DNA of 64,000 nucleotides, from positions 111,410-175,409 of the forward strand of contig NZ_NPDU01000001.1 of NCBI RefSeq assembly GCF_002811985.1. Reading direction: 5' to 3'. The notes beneath the pieces were generated by a model. The model was not told the origin of the DNA. It worked only from the letters and a program-made list of their open reading frames with translations, and did not search any database. Below, in pieces: positions 1 to 11,142 of this stretch. The position numbers and the translations under genes were made by a program. The stretch is from Leptospira adleri. GTDB lineage: Bacteria > Spirochaetota > Leptospiria > Leptospirales > Leptospiraceae. Each line of letters starts with the position of its first letter. Position 1 is the stretch's first letter.

Positions 1-499
1 ATTCGCATTCCGTCAAACTTTCGTAATAAAACTCGGCTTCGATTCCGCCCGAAAGTAAAAATAAATCCCGAACGGTTCTAACGTTCTCGGAGTTCTTTTG
101 TTTTTTGAGAAGTTCCCGATCGAAAAAGTAAGTCTGAAAATAATTCTCTTTTTTTTGAAGTTCCTTTGCGATCTGTTCCCGGGTCCAAGTCCCTTTGAGA
201 TCCAAAAGCAATCCGTCCTTCGGAGCCACTCGTTCGGGTAATTTGGAAAAATCCTTACGGATCGTATCATCTATCAAAGATTTCATTAAGAGAAGAATTT
301 CAGGAGTGTCCTTGCTGTGATCTCCCGTATGACCCGCGAGAAAAATTTTTCCGGCGAGAATTTCAGGAGCCTGGAGATCTCCTCGGGAAAGAAACAATTC
401 CTGCTCGGAAGTAGTATGACAAGAAAAAGACAAGAGAATCCCGAACCAGAGAAATCCTCGGGCGATTTTTCGAATCGAATGTGAGAACAAGGGCATCAT
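1..499 (-). CDS. Lipoprotein of unknown function, 3' end outside window
   Basis: An open frame starts at the first of two adjacent ATG codons (497-499) and runs to the window edge without a stop, giving about 166 residues. The N-terminus has basic residues, a hydrophobic stretch and a lipobox-like LLSFSC, so the product is probably an exported lipoprotein anchored at the Cys near residue 27. The mature part is charged and mostly helical in appearance, with no motif I recognise. A short frame at 13-270 on the same strand is an out-of-frame shadow. The function is unknown; export and lipidation are inferred from the signal sequence only. Confidence 0.6.
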   Translation of the reverse strand, partial: MMPLFSHSIRKIARGFLWFGILLSFSCHTTSEQELFLSRGDLQAPEILAGKIFLAGHTGDHSKDTPEILLLMKSLIDDTIRKDFSKLPERVAPKDGLLLDLKGTWTREQIAKELQKKENYFQTYFFDRELLKKQKNSENVRTVRDLFLLSGGIEAEFYYESLTECE

Positions 500-1225
500 A
501 ACGGATTTGAACTCGGAAGAATCAGGGAACGAGTCCAGTCTCTGAAAATCGTCCTGAAAGTCGAACGAAAGTTTTCTTTTTTATCGACTGAACGGACTCT
601 TCGATAAGATCCGATCCTCCCAAAAAAGACGGCCTTGTTTTCTAAGAATGTGAAAATAAGAAATCGGAAAACAAAAAAGGGAAACCGGTTCGGAACAATT
701 CGGGTCTTTCTTAGACGTTTCCCTTTGTTATCATGAAATGCCGGCCTCGTGAACGATCAATCCTTCGTTCGTCAATTATCACCGGTCGTTCGCGGAGAAT
801 TCCCCGATCATCGCAGGTAAGAATTGTTCGAAGAGAAAAAACAAATTTTGATTTTTGATATGGTCTGTTGTAACGGGTAGAAGTCTGCGCGGTTTTTTCC
901 GAATCAAATACGAATCTAAAAAGTCGGAATCTTTTGAACTTAAGATCCCTTCTCCTGAATCACAAAAAGATATGATTTCGGAATCCGGTGTTTTAGTTTT
1001 TCCGTGACAAAAGTCCGGATTGAAGGTGATACGATGCAATCAATTGGAACTCGCGCTTTCGATTGGAGCGTAGATTCTAAATCAAGAATTTTCCGGAATT
1101 GAATACCGTACGAATCTGAGCCCGGTTTCAAACGGGCCCATAAAATCAAACTTCGTATTTGAGAATAAAGAGATTCAATTTTAATAATAGATGGTTAGGA
1201 CCTTCGAAGATCGAGCGATTCCGAA
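500..1225. other. Gene-poor region between two minus-strand genes
   Basis: About 725 bases lie between the lipoprotein start and the stop of the TPR gene. On the minus strand, two overlapping short frames (1149-940 and 1039-779, both opening with TTG) have passable composition. They could be the two parts of a frameshifted gene remnant, but neither has a Shine-Dalgarno sequence or a recognisable motif. I see no RNA gene, strong terminator or mobile element here. Confidence 0.3.
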
Positions 1226-2822
<1,597 letters not shown>

Positions 2823-2911
2823 AGTTAGTAAATGGATAAAATCCCGGGAGCCGATCCGGGTATTGCCCAATCTTGGGATAAAATCAAATCATTTGTAGAA
2901 ACTAAAACCAG

Positions 2912-3432
2912 ATGGGAAAACTTACCTACCTCAGATTTGCGTATTCTATCGTGAAACGCGATATTACAATCAGTATTCTTCATATAGGATTTTCAGTACT
3001 CTTTTGTTTTTTCCTGATTTTCGGGATTTTTCTACTGAGAATGGACAAAGTCCCCTCTAACCCTTCTAGTATCGAACTCTTCCGGAATTATCCACAGTTG
3101 GTTTTATTGCTCAGCGGCGCCGGATTGGTTTTTATGGCGCTTTCCCGGACTCTTCTTCGAACCGCGGACGCGGGAATTATGATGGCGGTCGGAGGCAATC
3201 GAATCGGAACCGTCCGACTTTTGGTCGCGGAACTCTGGATTTTACACGGGACCGGATTCTTCCTGAGCGTTTTGGCAGCGATCCTATTTCCTCCTTGGCT
3301 CGGCGAAAGTTCCAGCCTTTTGGATTACGGAAAGGCGTTTCTCATCTGCATTTCTTTGATATCGGGAACCGGAGGAATCGTTTCCGTGATTCTTACATTC
3401 TTAGATCCATATCGTTCAATCCGGAGGGGCAA

Positions 3433-3436
<4 letters not shown>
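2912..3436 (+). CDS. Small FtsX-like ABC transporter permease subunit
   Basis: The 174-residue protein has four predicted membrane segments (roughly 20-43, 62-80, 108-130 and 140-163) and ends in [10 protein letters not shown]. That end resembles the closing P-x-x-x-x-R motif of FtsX/MacB/LolC-type permeases. It is much shorter than a usual LolC/E or MacB subunit, because the large periplasmic domain is absent. The ATG of the downstream ATPase overlaps its stop codon as ATGA, so the two are translationally coupled and probably form one transporter, as a homodimer of permeases with the ATPase. The substrate is unknown; lipoprotein or envelope lipid release is a guess based on the LolD-like partner. 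Confidence 0.68.
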
Positions 3437-4987
<1,551 letters not shown>

Positions 4988-4991
<4 letters not shown>

Positions 4992-5338
4992 ACGATCCGA
5001 ATTGTATCTTCTGCAAAATCATTGCGAAGGAAATCCCGTCCAAGATCGCGTTTGAAAACGAGGACATATTAGCATTTTATGATATTTCACCGCAGGCGCC
5101 GATTCACATCGTATTCATTCCGAAAAAACACATCGTATCCCTTGCGGAAGTAAAAAACGAAGACTCCGCGCTTCTCGGAAAAATTCTCGTTCAGATCCGC
5201 GACGTCGCGAAACAATTGGGATTTGCGGAAAACGGATATAGAGTCGTAAACAATACGGGAAAGAACGGCGGACAAACGGTATTTCACATTCACTTTCATC
5301 TATTAGCCGAACGTCAACTGCACTGGCCTCCGGGATAA
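4988..5338 (+). CDS. HIT family nucleotide-binding protein (HinT-like)
   Basis: The 116-residue protein begins [11 protein letters not shown], the usual N-terminus of HinT/PKCI-type histidine triad proteins. It has the triad HIHFHLL near residue 100, then W-P-P-G at the C-terminus. Family members hydrolyse nucleoside phosphoramidates and adenylylated molecules in the cytoplasm. The ATG at 4988 overlaps the stop of the kinase gene (ATGA), so this start is preferred over an in-frame codon 18 bases upstream. Cys residues near 6 and 9 match the zinc-binding pair found in many family members. The catalytic triad is intact. Confidence 0.92.
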
Positions 5339-5353
5339 ACCAAGGAACTAACA

Positions 5354-6451
5354 TTGAAACGAATTCTATTTGGAACCCTCGTAAGCATCGCGGTGCTCGG
5401 CTTTCTATTTTCGAGACTGGATCTGGGCGAAACCTCTAAAATCAATTTGGATGAATTTTCGAAACGCGGATTGTACGAATTTTCAAAACTGGCAGTCGAA
5501 GAGTTATCCGATCAAGCGCGAACCACATTCTTAAAAATTCAGGAACGCTGGGAACCGATCTATCTCATACCGTTTTGTATCTCTTCCGCGTGGGGACTTC
5601 TTTTATTTTCTTGGAGATGGCATCTCCTGATGGGGAAACAAATTCGGTTCCGTTATGCGCTCTTTTCCTCGTTTATAGGAGTCGGCGCCAATATGTTTCT
5701 TCCCGCGAGAGGAGGAGATATCTTTCGATTGTACTTTTGCAAAAAAGAATCCGATCTTCAGTATCCAACGTTGGTGACGGCGCTTTTTATCGAAAAAGTG
5801 TTGGACTTTTCCTTTATATTCTCCGCGGGATTATCCGCCTTGGTGTTTTTGGAAATAAAGGACGAAAACAATCATTCTTTCCTAATTTCCTTTTTGGTGA
5901 TCGCTTCGATTTTTACCGGACTACTTGCGGTCCGATTCTTAAATGAAACGATCGTGTCCATCCTCGCATGGGCCGCGGGACTTTTCGGAAAAAAAGAATG
6001 GTTCCTGCAAAAACTATCGCACTACGTTCGAGACCTCGGAAAGTTTTTGGTGCTCAAAAGATTTCTTGTTCCCGCGGTGTTGACCGCGTTTACCTGGTTG
6101 ATCGGATACGCTCTGAGTTACGGCATCTTACTCAAGTTAGTCGGAATCGAGATGAGTTACGCGGGGATCGTCTTGATCATGTTCGCCGGCGCGGTCGGCG
6201 TGATGGTCCCTTCCGCTCCTTCGGGCGCGGGCGTGTTTCACGCGTCGGTTACTTCCGCGTTCGTTCTGATGGGAAGAAAAGCGTCCGAAGGTTTATTCTA
6301 CGCGACCACGGTCCACTTGGCACAATTCATTCTTCAGAGTTTTTTCGCGGTCGTCTTTTATTTATATTGGATCGTGGATCGAAGAAAGAGAGGTTTGGGA
6401 AAAGCCGAATTTTCCCTCAAGGAATCCGAGGTCATCGAAAAAAATTCCTGA
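5354..6451 (+). CDS. UPF0104/lysylphosphatidylglycerol-synthase-like membrane protein
   Basis: The 365-residue protein has about eight membrane segments and matches the LPG_synthase_TM (UPF0104) pattern. Signs are a conserved region [20 protein letters not shown] near 115-135 and a Gly/Pro-rich segment with [13 protein letters not shown] near 285-300. The family covers lipid flippase-like and glycan-lipid membrane proteins; without the cytosolic MprF synthase domain it should not aminoacylate lipids. The start is a TTG at 5354, preceded by CAAGGAAC at suitable distance. No ATG closer to the operon is available without losing the first membrane helix. It is the last gene of the operon beginning at 2912. 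Confidence 0.78.
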   Translation: MKRILFGTLVSIAVLGFLFSRLDLGETSKINLDEFSKRGLYEFSKLAVEELSDQARTTFLKIQERWEPIYLIPFCISSAWGLLLFSWRWHLLMGKQIRFRYALFSSFIGVGANMFLPARGGDIFRLYFCKKESDLQYPTLVTALFIEKVLDFSFIFSAGLSALVFLEIKDENNHSFLISFLVIASIFTGLLAVRFLNETIVSILAWAAGLFGKKEWFLQKLSHYVRDLGKFLVLKRFLVPAVLTAFTWLIGYALSYGILLKLVGIEMSYAGIVLIMFAGAVGVMVPSAPSGAGVFHASVTSAFVLMGRKASEGLFYATTVHLAQFILQSFFAVVFYLYWIVDRRKRGLGKAEFSLKESEVIEKNS

Positions 6452-6470
6452 AGACCGGTCGGTCTTTTCG
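6451..6470 (+). terminator. Possible rho-independent terminator
   Basis: AAGACC-GGTC-GGTCTT forms a six-base-pair hairpin followed by a short T run. It begins inside the stop codon of the UPF0104 gene and would end the five-gene operon. The stem is short and the T tract interrupted, so support is modest. Confidence 0.35.
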
Positions 6471-6497
6471 GTTAGGCAAAGTCCGAAAACTCGGAAA

Positions 6498-6587
6498 TGT
6501 GGGAACTCACACGTTTTTTGAATATTAGGGAACGGCTCGAAATCCTGCCGAAAAATCCTACGAGATTGAACCTGTGGGAACTCATAC
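6498..6587. repeat. Two copies of the TGTGGGAACTCAYAC intergenic motif
   Basis: TGTGGGAACTCACAC at 6498-6512 and TGTGGGAACTCATAC at 6573-6587 differ at one position. Related sequences occur at 12953-12967 (reverse orientation), 30564-30577 and 50252-50267, all between genes. Leptospira genomes contain many such GGAACTC-centred motifs; their role is unknown. The rest of the 418-base gap holds one perfect eight-base-pair hairpin (6748-6755 with 6768-6775) and no convincing gene. Confidence 0.6.
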
Positions 6588-6869
6588 AAAATTAGAATGG
6601 GTAACCAAAATTTTCGTATTGAGAGATTTGGAATCAGTTCTAAAAAGAATCACGAAAGAAGAATCGTGGCTATGGATTTTCTCTTCGAAAAGATCCGCCC
6701 TTCTTTTCAAACCGCAAGCCGCAAAAAACAAATCCTCGTTTCCTTTACGGAAACGGACCTTTTAGTGCGTTTCCGACGATTTCGATGGGATTGAATTTTG
6801 GAACAACCGGACTCCGATCTTAGAAAGAATTTCGACGGCGATTCGTTGCTAACGTCCGCCGTTTTCCGA

Positions 6870-7808
6870 TCATTTAGAAATAAATTTAAGAATGAGATTT
6901 GCCGTTTTTTCCGGAAATTCCTCTTGAGGGATATGCCCGCAGTTTTCAAAAACGATCCATTCCGAATTTCTAATATCTTTGTGGAATTGCTCCCCGATCG
7001 AAAGGGGAATCCAAGCGTCCTCTTTTCCCCAAAGAATCAGGGTCCGTTGCATGATATTCGGAACAAGTTCGAGAAACTCCTTTCGATGTTCTCCCTTCAA
7101 AAAGGTCCGCGAAAAAGAAACCGTCGCCTCAATGCCGCCTAACGTTCTAAGGCGATCGAAATAAGCGCCGATTCTTTCGTCCGTAACCGTCTTAGGATCG
7201 AAAACCACTTCTTTTAGGTTCCATTCAAAAAGCCATTTCCCGTAAAATGTCTTCATCGTTTCCGCGGCGAAGGGCAGATTCGACATCCGAATGATCAGAG
7301 GTTTTTCCATCTCATACGGCGCAACCGCGTCGATCAGAACCAACTTTTCTACGAGATCCGGATCTTTTGCCGCGGTCAGAGCGGCGATCGCGCCTCCCAG
7401 AGAATTTCCGACAAAAATCACATTCTTTAATTTTAATGTTCTTAAGAAAGTCGCGACTTCGGTTTGCAACCGTTCCACACGATAGTCGCCATCCATGGGT
7501 TTATCGGACCAGCCGAAACCTTTCATATCCAGAGTTACGATCCTATAACCGGATTTTCTCAGATAAGGAATCGTTTCCTTCCAAGTATAAGTGGAGGATC
7601 CAAAACCGTGCAAAAGAAAAATATCCCCTTTGGTTCCGGGAAAATCCTGATAGTGAAAATTAATTTCGCCTAACTTTATAAAACGGTCATATTCTCCCTG
7701 GTCCGTAATTTTCCCCGGCGGGATCGTCTCCACGAACCATCCGCAGTGAAACAAAAAAAGGAAAGAAAGAATCAGAAAGATTTTTTTACGACTTCCGATT
7801 TGAAACAT
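6870..7808 (-). CDS. Alpha/beta hydrolase lipoprotein
   Basis: The 312-residue product has a signal peptide ending in a lipobox (LFLFHC, Cys about 22), then an alpha/beta hydrolase fold. HGFGSS (about 67) is the oxyanion region, GNSLGG (about 136) holds the nucleophilic Ser, EDAWIP (about 259) the acid, and GHIPQEE (about 292) the catalytic His. The triad is complete, so it is probably an active esterase or lipase on the envelope. The sequence resembles the general Abhydrolase_1 group (haloalkane dehalogenase/epoxide hydrolase-like), and the substrate cannot be told. It stands alone, facing the UPF0104 operon tail to tail. Confidence 0.88.
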   Translation of the reverse strand: MFQIGSRKKIFLILSFLFLFHCGWFVETIPPGKITDQGEYDRFIKLGEINFHYQDFPGTKGDIFLLHGFGSSTYTWKETIPYLRKSGYRIVTLDMKGFGWSDKPMDGDYRVERLQTEVATFLRTLKLKNVIFVGNSLGGAIAALTAAKDPDLVEKLVLIDAVAPYEMEKPLIIRMSNLPFAAETMKTFYGKWLFEWNLKEVVFDPKTVTDERIGAYFDRLRTLGGIEATVSFSRTFLKGEHRKEFLELVPNIMQRTLILWGKEDAWIPLSIGEQFHKDIRNSEWIVFENCGHIPQEEFPEKTANLILKFISK

Positions 7809-7925
7809 AACCCCGCACCTCCAATTTTTAGAAACGGTCCTTCCTTTTTAAGACCGGAATTTCGAAACGAAACGAAAACTCGATCGGACGAAGCATCTTT
7901 TTCAAAGACCGTAAATCCCATTTAA

Positions 7926-8114
7926 AATCCCGAATCTTTTCACCGTTCGCAAGAAAGACGCGTGGATCAGACTTACCGTGACGGATTGTTCGGATTTTCT
8001 ATCGGAGGAGCGCATAAAAGTGCTGGGAAGTTTGATACAATCGAATTCTTGAATACCAGAAAGGAGCCGAGTTCGTATTCAAATTTCGGATTCTCTATAA
8101 CAATCGGGATTTGA
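7926..8114 (+). pseudogene. C-terminal remnant of an exported/outer-membrane-like protein
   Basis: In this frame, open from just after a TAA at 7923 to a TGA at 8112-8114, the residues read with good coding character. They include GLFGFSIGGAHKSAG and end FGFSITIGI, like the last strands of a beta-barrel or secreted beta protein. There is no start codon with a ribosome binding site, and only about 60 residues are open. It may be what is left of a deleted gene between two lipoprotein genes. It could also be chance; no family was recognised. Confidence 0.33.
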
Positions 8115-8160
8115 CGGGTTTGTCGATTCCAAAAACGAAGAAACAAATTCTTCTCGGAAG

Positions 8161-9423
8161 CTATTTAAGAAACGACGCTCCTTTGGTAAAAATTTTTAAA
8201 ATGGATTTCAATCGATTTTCTTTTTCCGAGTTGAGGCATTCCCGAAAATCGATAAAACCCAATTTGTCGCGTAAGAAAACTCCGGCGATTCCCTCGGAAA
8301 TGGGGAAGCCTAGTTGAAGCATCGGTTCGATCACGATTCTTCCCTTTCGATCCAAATAACCGGTCTTTTCACCTTTTGTAAAATCGGCGAGACCTTCTGA
8401 AAAATTCCCTAACCATTGGTAAGAATCGTCGAGGACGATGTTTCCCGTTCGATCGATAAAGACCCATCGGTTCTCAAACTCAACGGCGGCCAATCCTTCC
8501 GAAAAACTCGACGCTTTATCAAAATGAAAATCGATCGCCGTCTTTCCCGTCTTATCGATAAATCCCCATTTCAATTCTTTATTTTTAACCGCGGCGAGCC
8601 CTTCCGAAAATGCGTAAATATCTCGAAACTGAAAATCGACGATGAGAACGCCTCTCTTGTCAATAAACCCCCAATCCCAAGAATCCCTTCCGACCGCGGC
8701 CATCCCTTCTTTGAAATGATTCATTAAAGAAAACTGATATTCAATCGTTAGCTTTCCGGATTTATCAATCGCCCCGACCAGACCATTTTTCGAAACGACC
8801 GCGGTCCCTTCGGAGAAAGGCGAAGCCGAATCGAATTGAGGATCGATCTTGAATTTTCCATTTCGATCGATAAAACCCCATTTTGAGTTTTTATTTTCGA
8901 CTGCGGCAAATCCTTCCCGGAAACCGGAAACACTCTCGAATTTTGGAGGAATGATCGTCTTCCCAGTTCGATCGATGTATCTGAATCGATCCCCGTTTTG
9001 AACCGTGCCGATTTGATCGTTGAAAAAATAGGCTCGATCGTATCGATATCCGTTCACTAACTTTCCGGTCGAATCGATATATCCCCACTTTCCAATAAAC
9101 GGTTCGTCGCCTTTTCTTTTTGGAACGGGAGCCAATCCCTCGTGAAAGTATCCGTCCCCAAACGTTTCGATATTGGGAACCGTATCGAATTCGAAGGGTA
9201 TGGTTTTGACCTTAGGGTTGGATGGAACTAAGTTTATGAACTTTTTCCCGTTTTTCTCGATTGTCTCTTCCGTAAAATCGGTGGTACAAGCGTGCTTTTG
9301 AAAAATACAATTCATACTCAAGGTCGACAAAAAAATCAGGATAAGAATTCCACGCTTTCCGCAATCAGAAAGTAGAATCCCGATTTTTCGTTTTAAAACC
9401 GCAGCACACCGATCGAGCATCAT
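8161..9423 (-). CDS. WG-repeat lipoprotein
   Basis: The 420-residue protein has an N-terminal hydrophobic stretch with a lipobox-like LSMNC (Cys about 39), then about nine WG-type repeats. Their cores read KWGYID, RFRYID, KWGFID, VGAID, DWGFID, KWGFID, RWVFID, KTGYLD and KLGFID, each followed by a basic/Gly turn and, after about 20 residues, F-x-E-G-x-A. WG repeats (WG_beta_rep) form a beta-strand solenoid or propeller and occur in surface proteins of unknown function. The repeats are also visible in the DNA as a recurring CCCCA-TTT pattern. Two starts, adjacent ATG codons, are possible. Secretion and surface location are inferred. Confidence 0.86.
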   Translation of the reverse strand: MMLDRCAAVLKRKIGILLSDCGKRGILILIFLSTLSMNCIFQKHACTTDFTEETIEKNGKKFINLVPSNPKVKTIPFEFDTVPNIETFGDGYFHEGLAPVPKRKGDEPFIGKWGYIDSTGKLVNGYRYDRAYFFNDQIGTVQNGDRFRYIDRTGKTIIPPKFESVSGFREGFAAVENKNSKWGFIDRNGKFKIDPQFDSASPFSEGTAVVSKNGLVGAIDKSGKLTIEYQFSLMNHFKEGMAAVGRDSWDWGFIDKRGVLIVDFQFRDIYAFSEGLAAVKNKELKWGFIDKTGKTAIDFHFDKASSFSEGLAAVEFENRWVFIDRTGNIVLDDSYQWLGNFSEGLADFTKGEKTGYLDRKGRIVIEPMLQLGFPISEGIAGVFLRDKLGFIDFRECLNSEKENRLKSILKIFTKGASFLK

Positions 9424-9498
9424 TGCCTAAGCAACAATCTCGGCGGGATTTTATTGTCCTCTTTTTTTAGCGTTGCGAGTTTAATTTCAAACGAGACA

Positions 9499-10383
9499 CT
9501 ATGGTACGATAATGCGTTTCACTATATAACTGTCCGAAAAACCGGACGCGCCGTCCCTCACTCGATAAGAACTGATATCGACGCAGGCACCCGTATATGC
9601 GTTCGTGTCAAATCCGGCGTTGGGTGTGGCGTACTGCCCTGCCGGAATTACATTTTCGATTTGTTCGATATACTGAAAGGGAACCGGTCCCGAAGCTCCA
9701 CCCGGCGAGGAAGTAGAAAGGTCCAAATACAAGTATTCCGCATCGGAAGGATTGTTGTAACGGGCGATCATTCCCATGTTGGTTCCGTTTCTCGTGACTT
9801 CGATACAATGATCGGCACAATTCCCTACTACGATCGGAGCGGCGACCGCCCCCGCGCAGGGACCTGCGGGAGGAGGCGGAGGATTGGAAATAATTTCTTT
9901 TGCAGAATAACCGCGTTCGCTTTCGGCGATAACGATGATCTTATAAGACATCGACGTCTCCGGAGAAAGGAACAAAAACTCGTCCTGATTTAGACCGGTC
10001 AGCGTATTTTCTTCATCAATGTAAGTGGTTACGCTGATCCCGTCGGGATTTAATCTTAGAATCGTCGGTCTTCCGAGGTAAGCCTTGAAAGTGACCGGGT
10101 AAGAAACCTGCTTCTTCAGAGAGACTTTCACCCGAATACTCTGGCTGTCCTCGCTTCCGACCACGTAATTCGTTCTCACCGTCAAATCGTTGAGTTCGGG
10201 TCCGCCGTTTGCGGACTGATGATCGATTCCGGCCGAATTTACGTTTGGGGAAACGCCTCCCGCCAAAAGAGCGACTAACGCAGGAGACAATTCATTGCCT
10301 GAACCCGCACAGCCGAAATGAAAAAGACTCGGTAAAAAAAATAAAAAAGCAAAACGATGGAGAGATAATTTGGGACGGCCCAT
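9499..10383 (-). CDS. Lipoprotein of unknown function
   Basis: The chosen ATG at 10383 gives 294 residues beginning MGRPKLSLHRF, followed by a hydrophobic core and lipobox FHFGC (Cys about 25). An extension 18 codons upstream exists but would place hydrophilic residues before the signal peptide. The mature protein has a beta-rich N-terminal half resembling a fibronectin or Ig-like fold. A PPPPPAG linker near residue 180 follows, then a Cys-containing C-terminal domain (pairs around CAGAV, GNCADHC and GACVDI) that may form disulfides. I do not recognise the family. It probably sits in the outer membrane as a surface lipoprotein. Confidence 0.72.
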   Translation of the reverse strand: MGRPKLSLHRFAFLFFLPSLFHFGCAGSGNELSPALVALLAGGVSPNVNSAGIDHQSANGGPELNDLTVRTNYVVGSEDSQSIRVKVSLKKQVSYPVTFKAYLGRPTILRLNPDGISVTTYIDEENTLTGLNQDEFLFLSPETSMSYKIIVIAESERGYSAKEIISNPPPPPAGPCAGAVAAPIVVGNCADHCIEVTRNGTNMGMIARYNNPSDAEYLYLDLSTSSPGGASGPVPFQYIEQIENVIPAGQYATPNAGFDTNAYTGACVDISSYRVRDGASGFSDSYIVKRIIVP

Positions 10384-10610
10384 TCCGGAAAATTCCTTGT
10401 TTGAATTTGAATGAGAACCGGCCCGAATATTTGTCAATGTTTTTTGGAAATAAACCGAGAGCCTAAATTGTTTGGAAGAAAGGATTCGAAAAGAAGATTA
10501 AGGCAAAGAGAAGATGCGGATTACGGATAACGTGAATGTGTAAGCGAAAAATCTTCGTCGAAGCGGACTTTTACCGGATATCGACGAAGATAAATTATAA
10601 ATCGCTAATT

Positions 10611-11042
10611 CTATTTCTTGGATAAGAACTGACAGGCTTCCGACTTCTGAATCGGGCTGTTCGGAGACATCATTTCGGTACAACTTGTCTTTTCGATCAG
10701 AGCCATACATTCTTTCGCGGCTTGAACTTTTTCAGGAGTTGCGTCCTTCCATTCGTCCGCTTCGCTCTTACCGGTTTTCGCTCTTTGAGCCGCGGCGTTT
10801 TGTTCGATGGATTCTAAACAAGCCTCTTTGGATTGAAGCATCGGTGGAAGAAATTTTCTCTGAGCTTCCGGCAATTTGCTGAACTGCTCCTTCGCGCACT
10901 CCACGGTTTTGGAGCAAGTGATATCTTTCGACTTCTTCGCAAGCTCTTGCATTTCAGCGGCGGGACTTCCTCCGCCTTTGCAATTGAAGACAAAAAGCGC
11001 CAATGAGACGAAAACTAACAAACTCGTTTTTTTGTAATTCAT
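10611..11042 (-). CDS. Small cysteine-containing lipoprotein
   Basis: The 143-residue product has a signal peptide with lipobox VFNC (Cys 21), followed by GGGSPAAE. Further cysteines fall near residues 43, 49, 74, 112, 120 and 137, enough for three disulfide bonds, and the mature part looks helical. Small Cys-rich helical lipoproteins of this build are common in Leptospira, but I do not recognise a function. No adjacent gene is close enough to suggest an operon. Confidence 0.75.
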   Translation of the reverse strand: MNYKKTSLLVFVSLALFVFNCKGGGSPAAEMQELAKKSKDITCSKTVECAKEQFSKLPEAQRKFLPPMLQSKEACLESIEQNAAAQRAKTGKSEADEWKDATPEKVQAAKECMALIEKTSCTEMMSPNSPIQKSEACQFLSKK

Positions 11043-11142
11043 AACCCTTTCCTTTTAAAAAGCAAAAGGATCCTTCTCCGTATCATTTTGAAAATAAATT
11101 TTTTCTAATTCGTCTCCGGAATTCTCCGAAGACGGGATTCCT

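Noticed and set aside
13..270. Minus-strand frame of 85 residues
   Set aside because: It overlaps the partial lipoprotein in another frame, has no ribosome binding site, and its composition is unlike a protein.
779..1149. Two short minus-strand frames between the first two genes
   Set aside because: No ribosome binding site, TTG starts and no recognised motif. Kept only as a possible remnant in the intergenic note.
5968..6528. 186-residue plus-strand frame inside the UPF0104 gene
   Set aside because: It is another frame of a clear membrane protein gene. Arg-rich composition marks it as a shadow.
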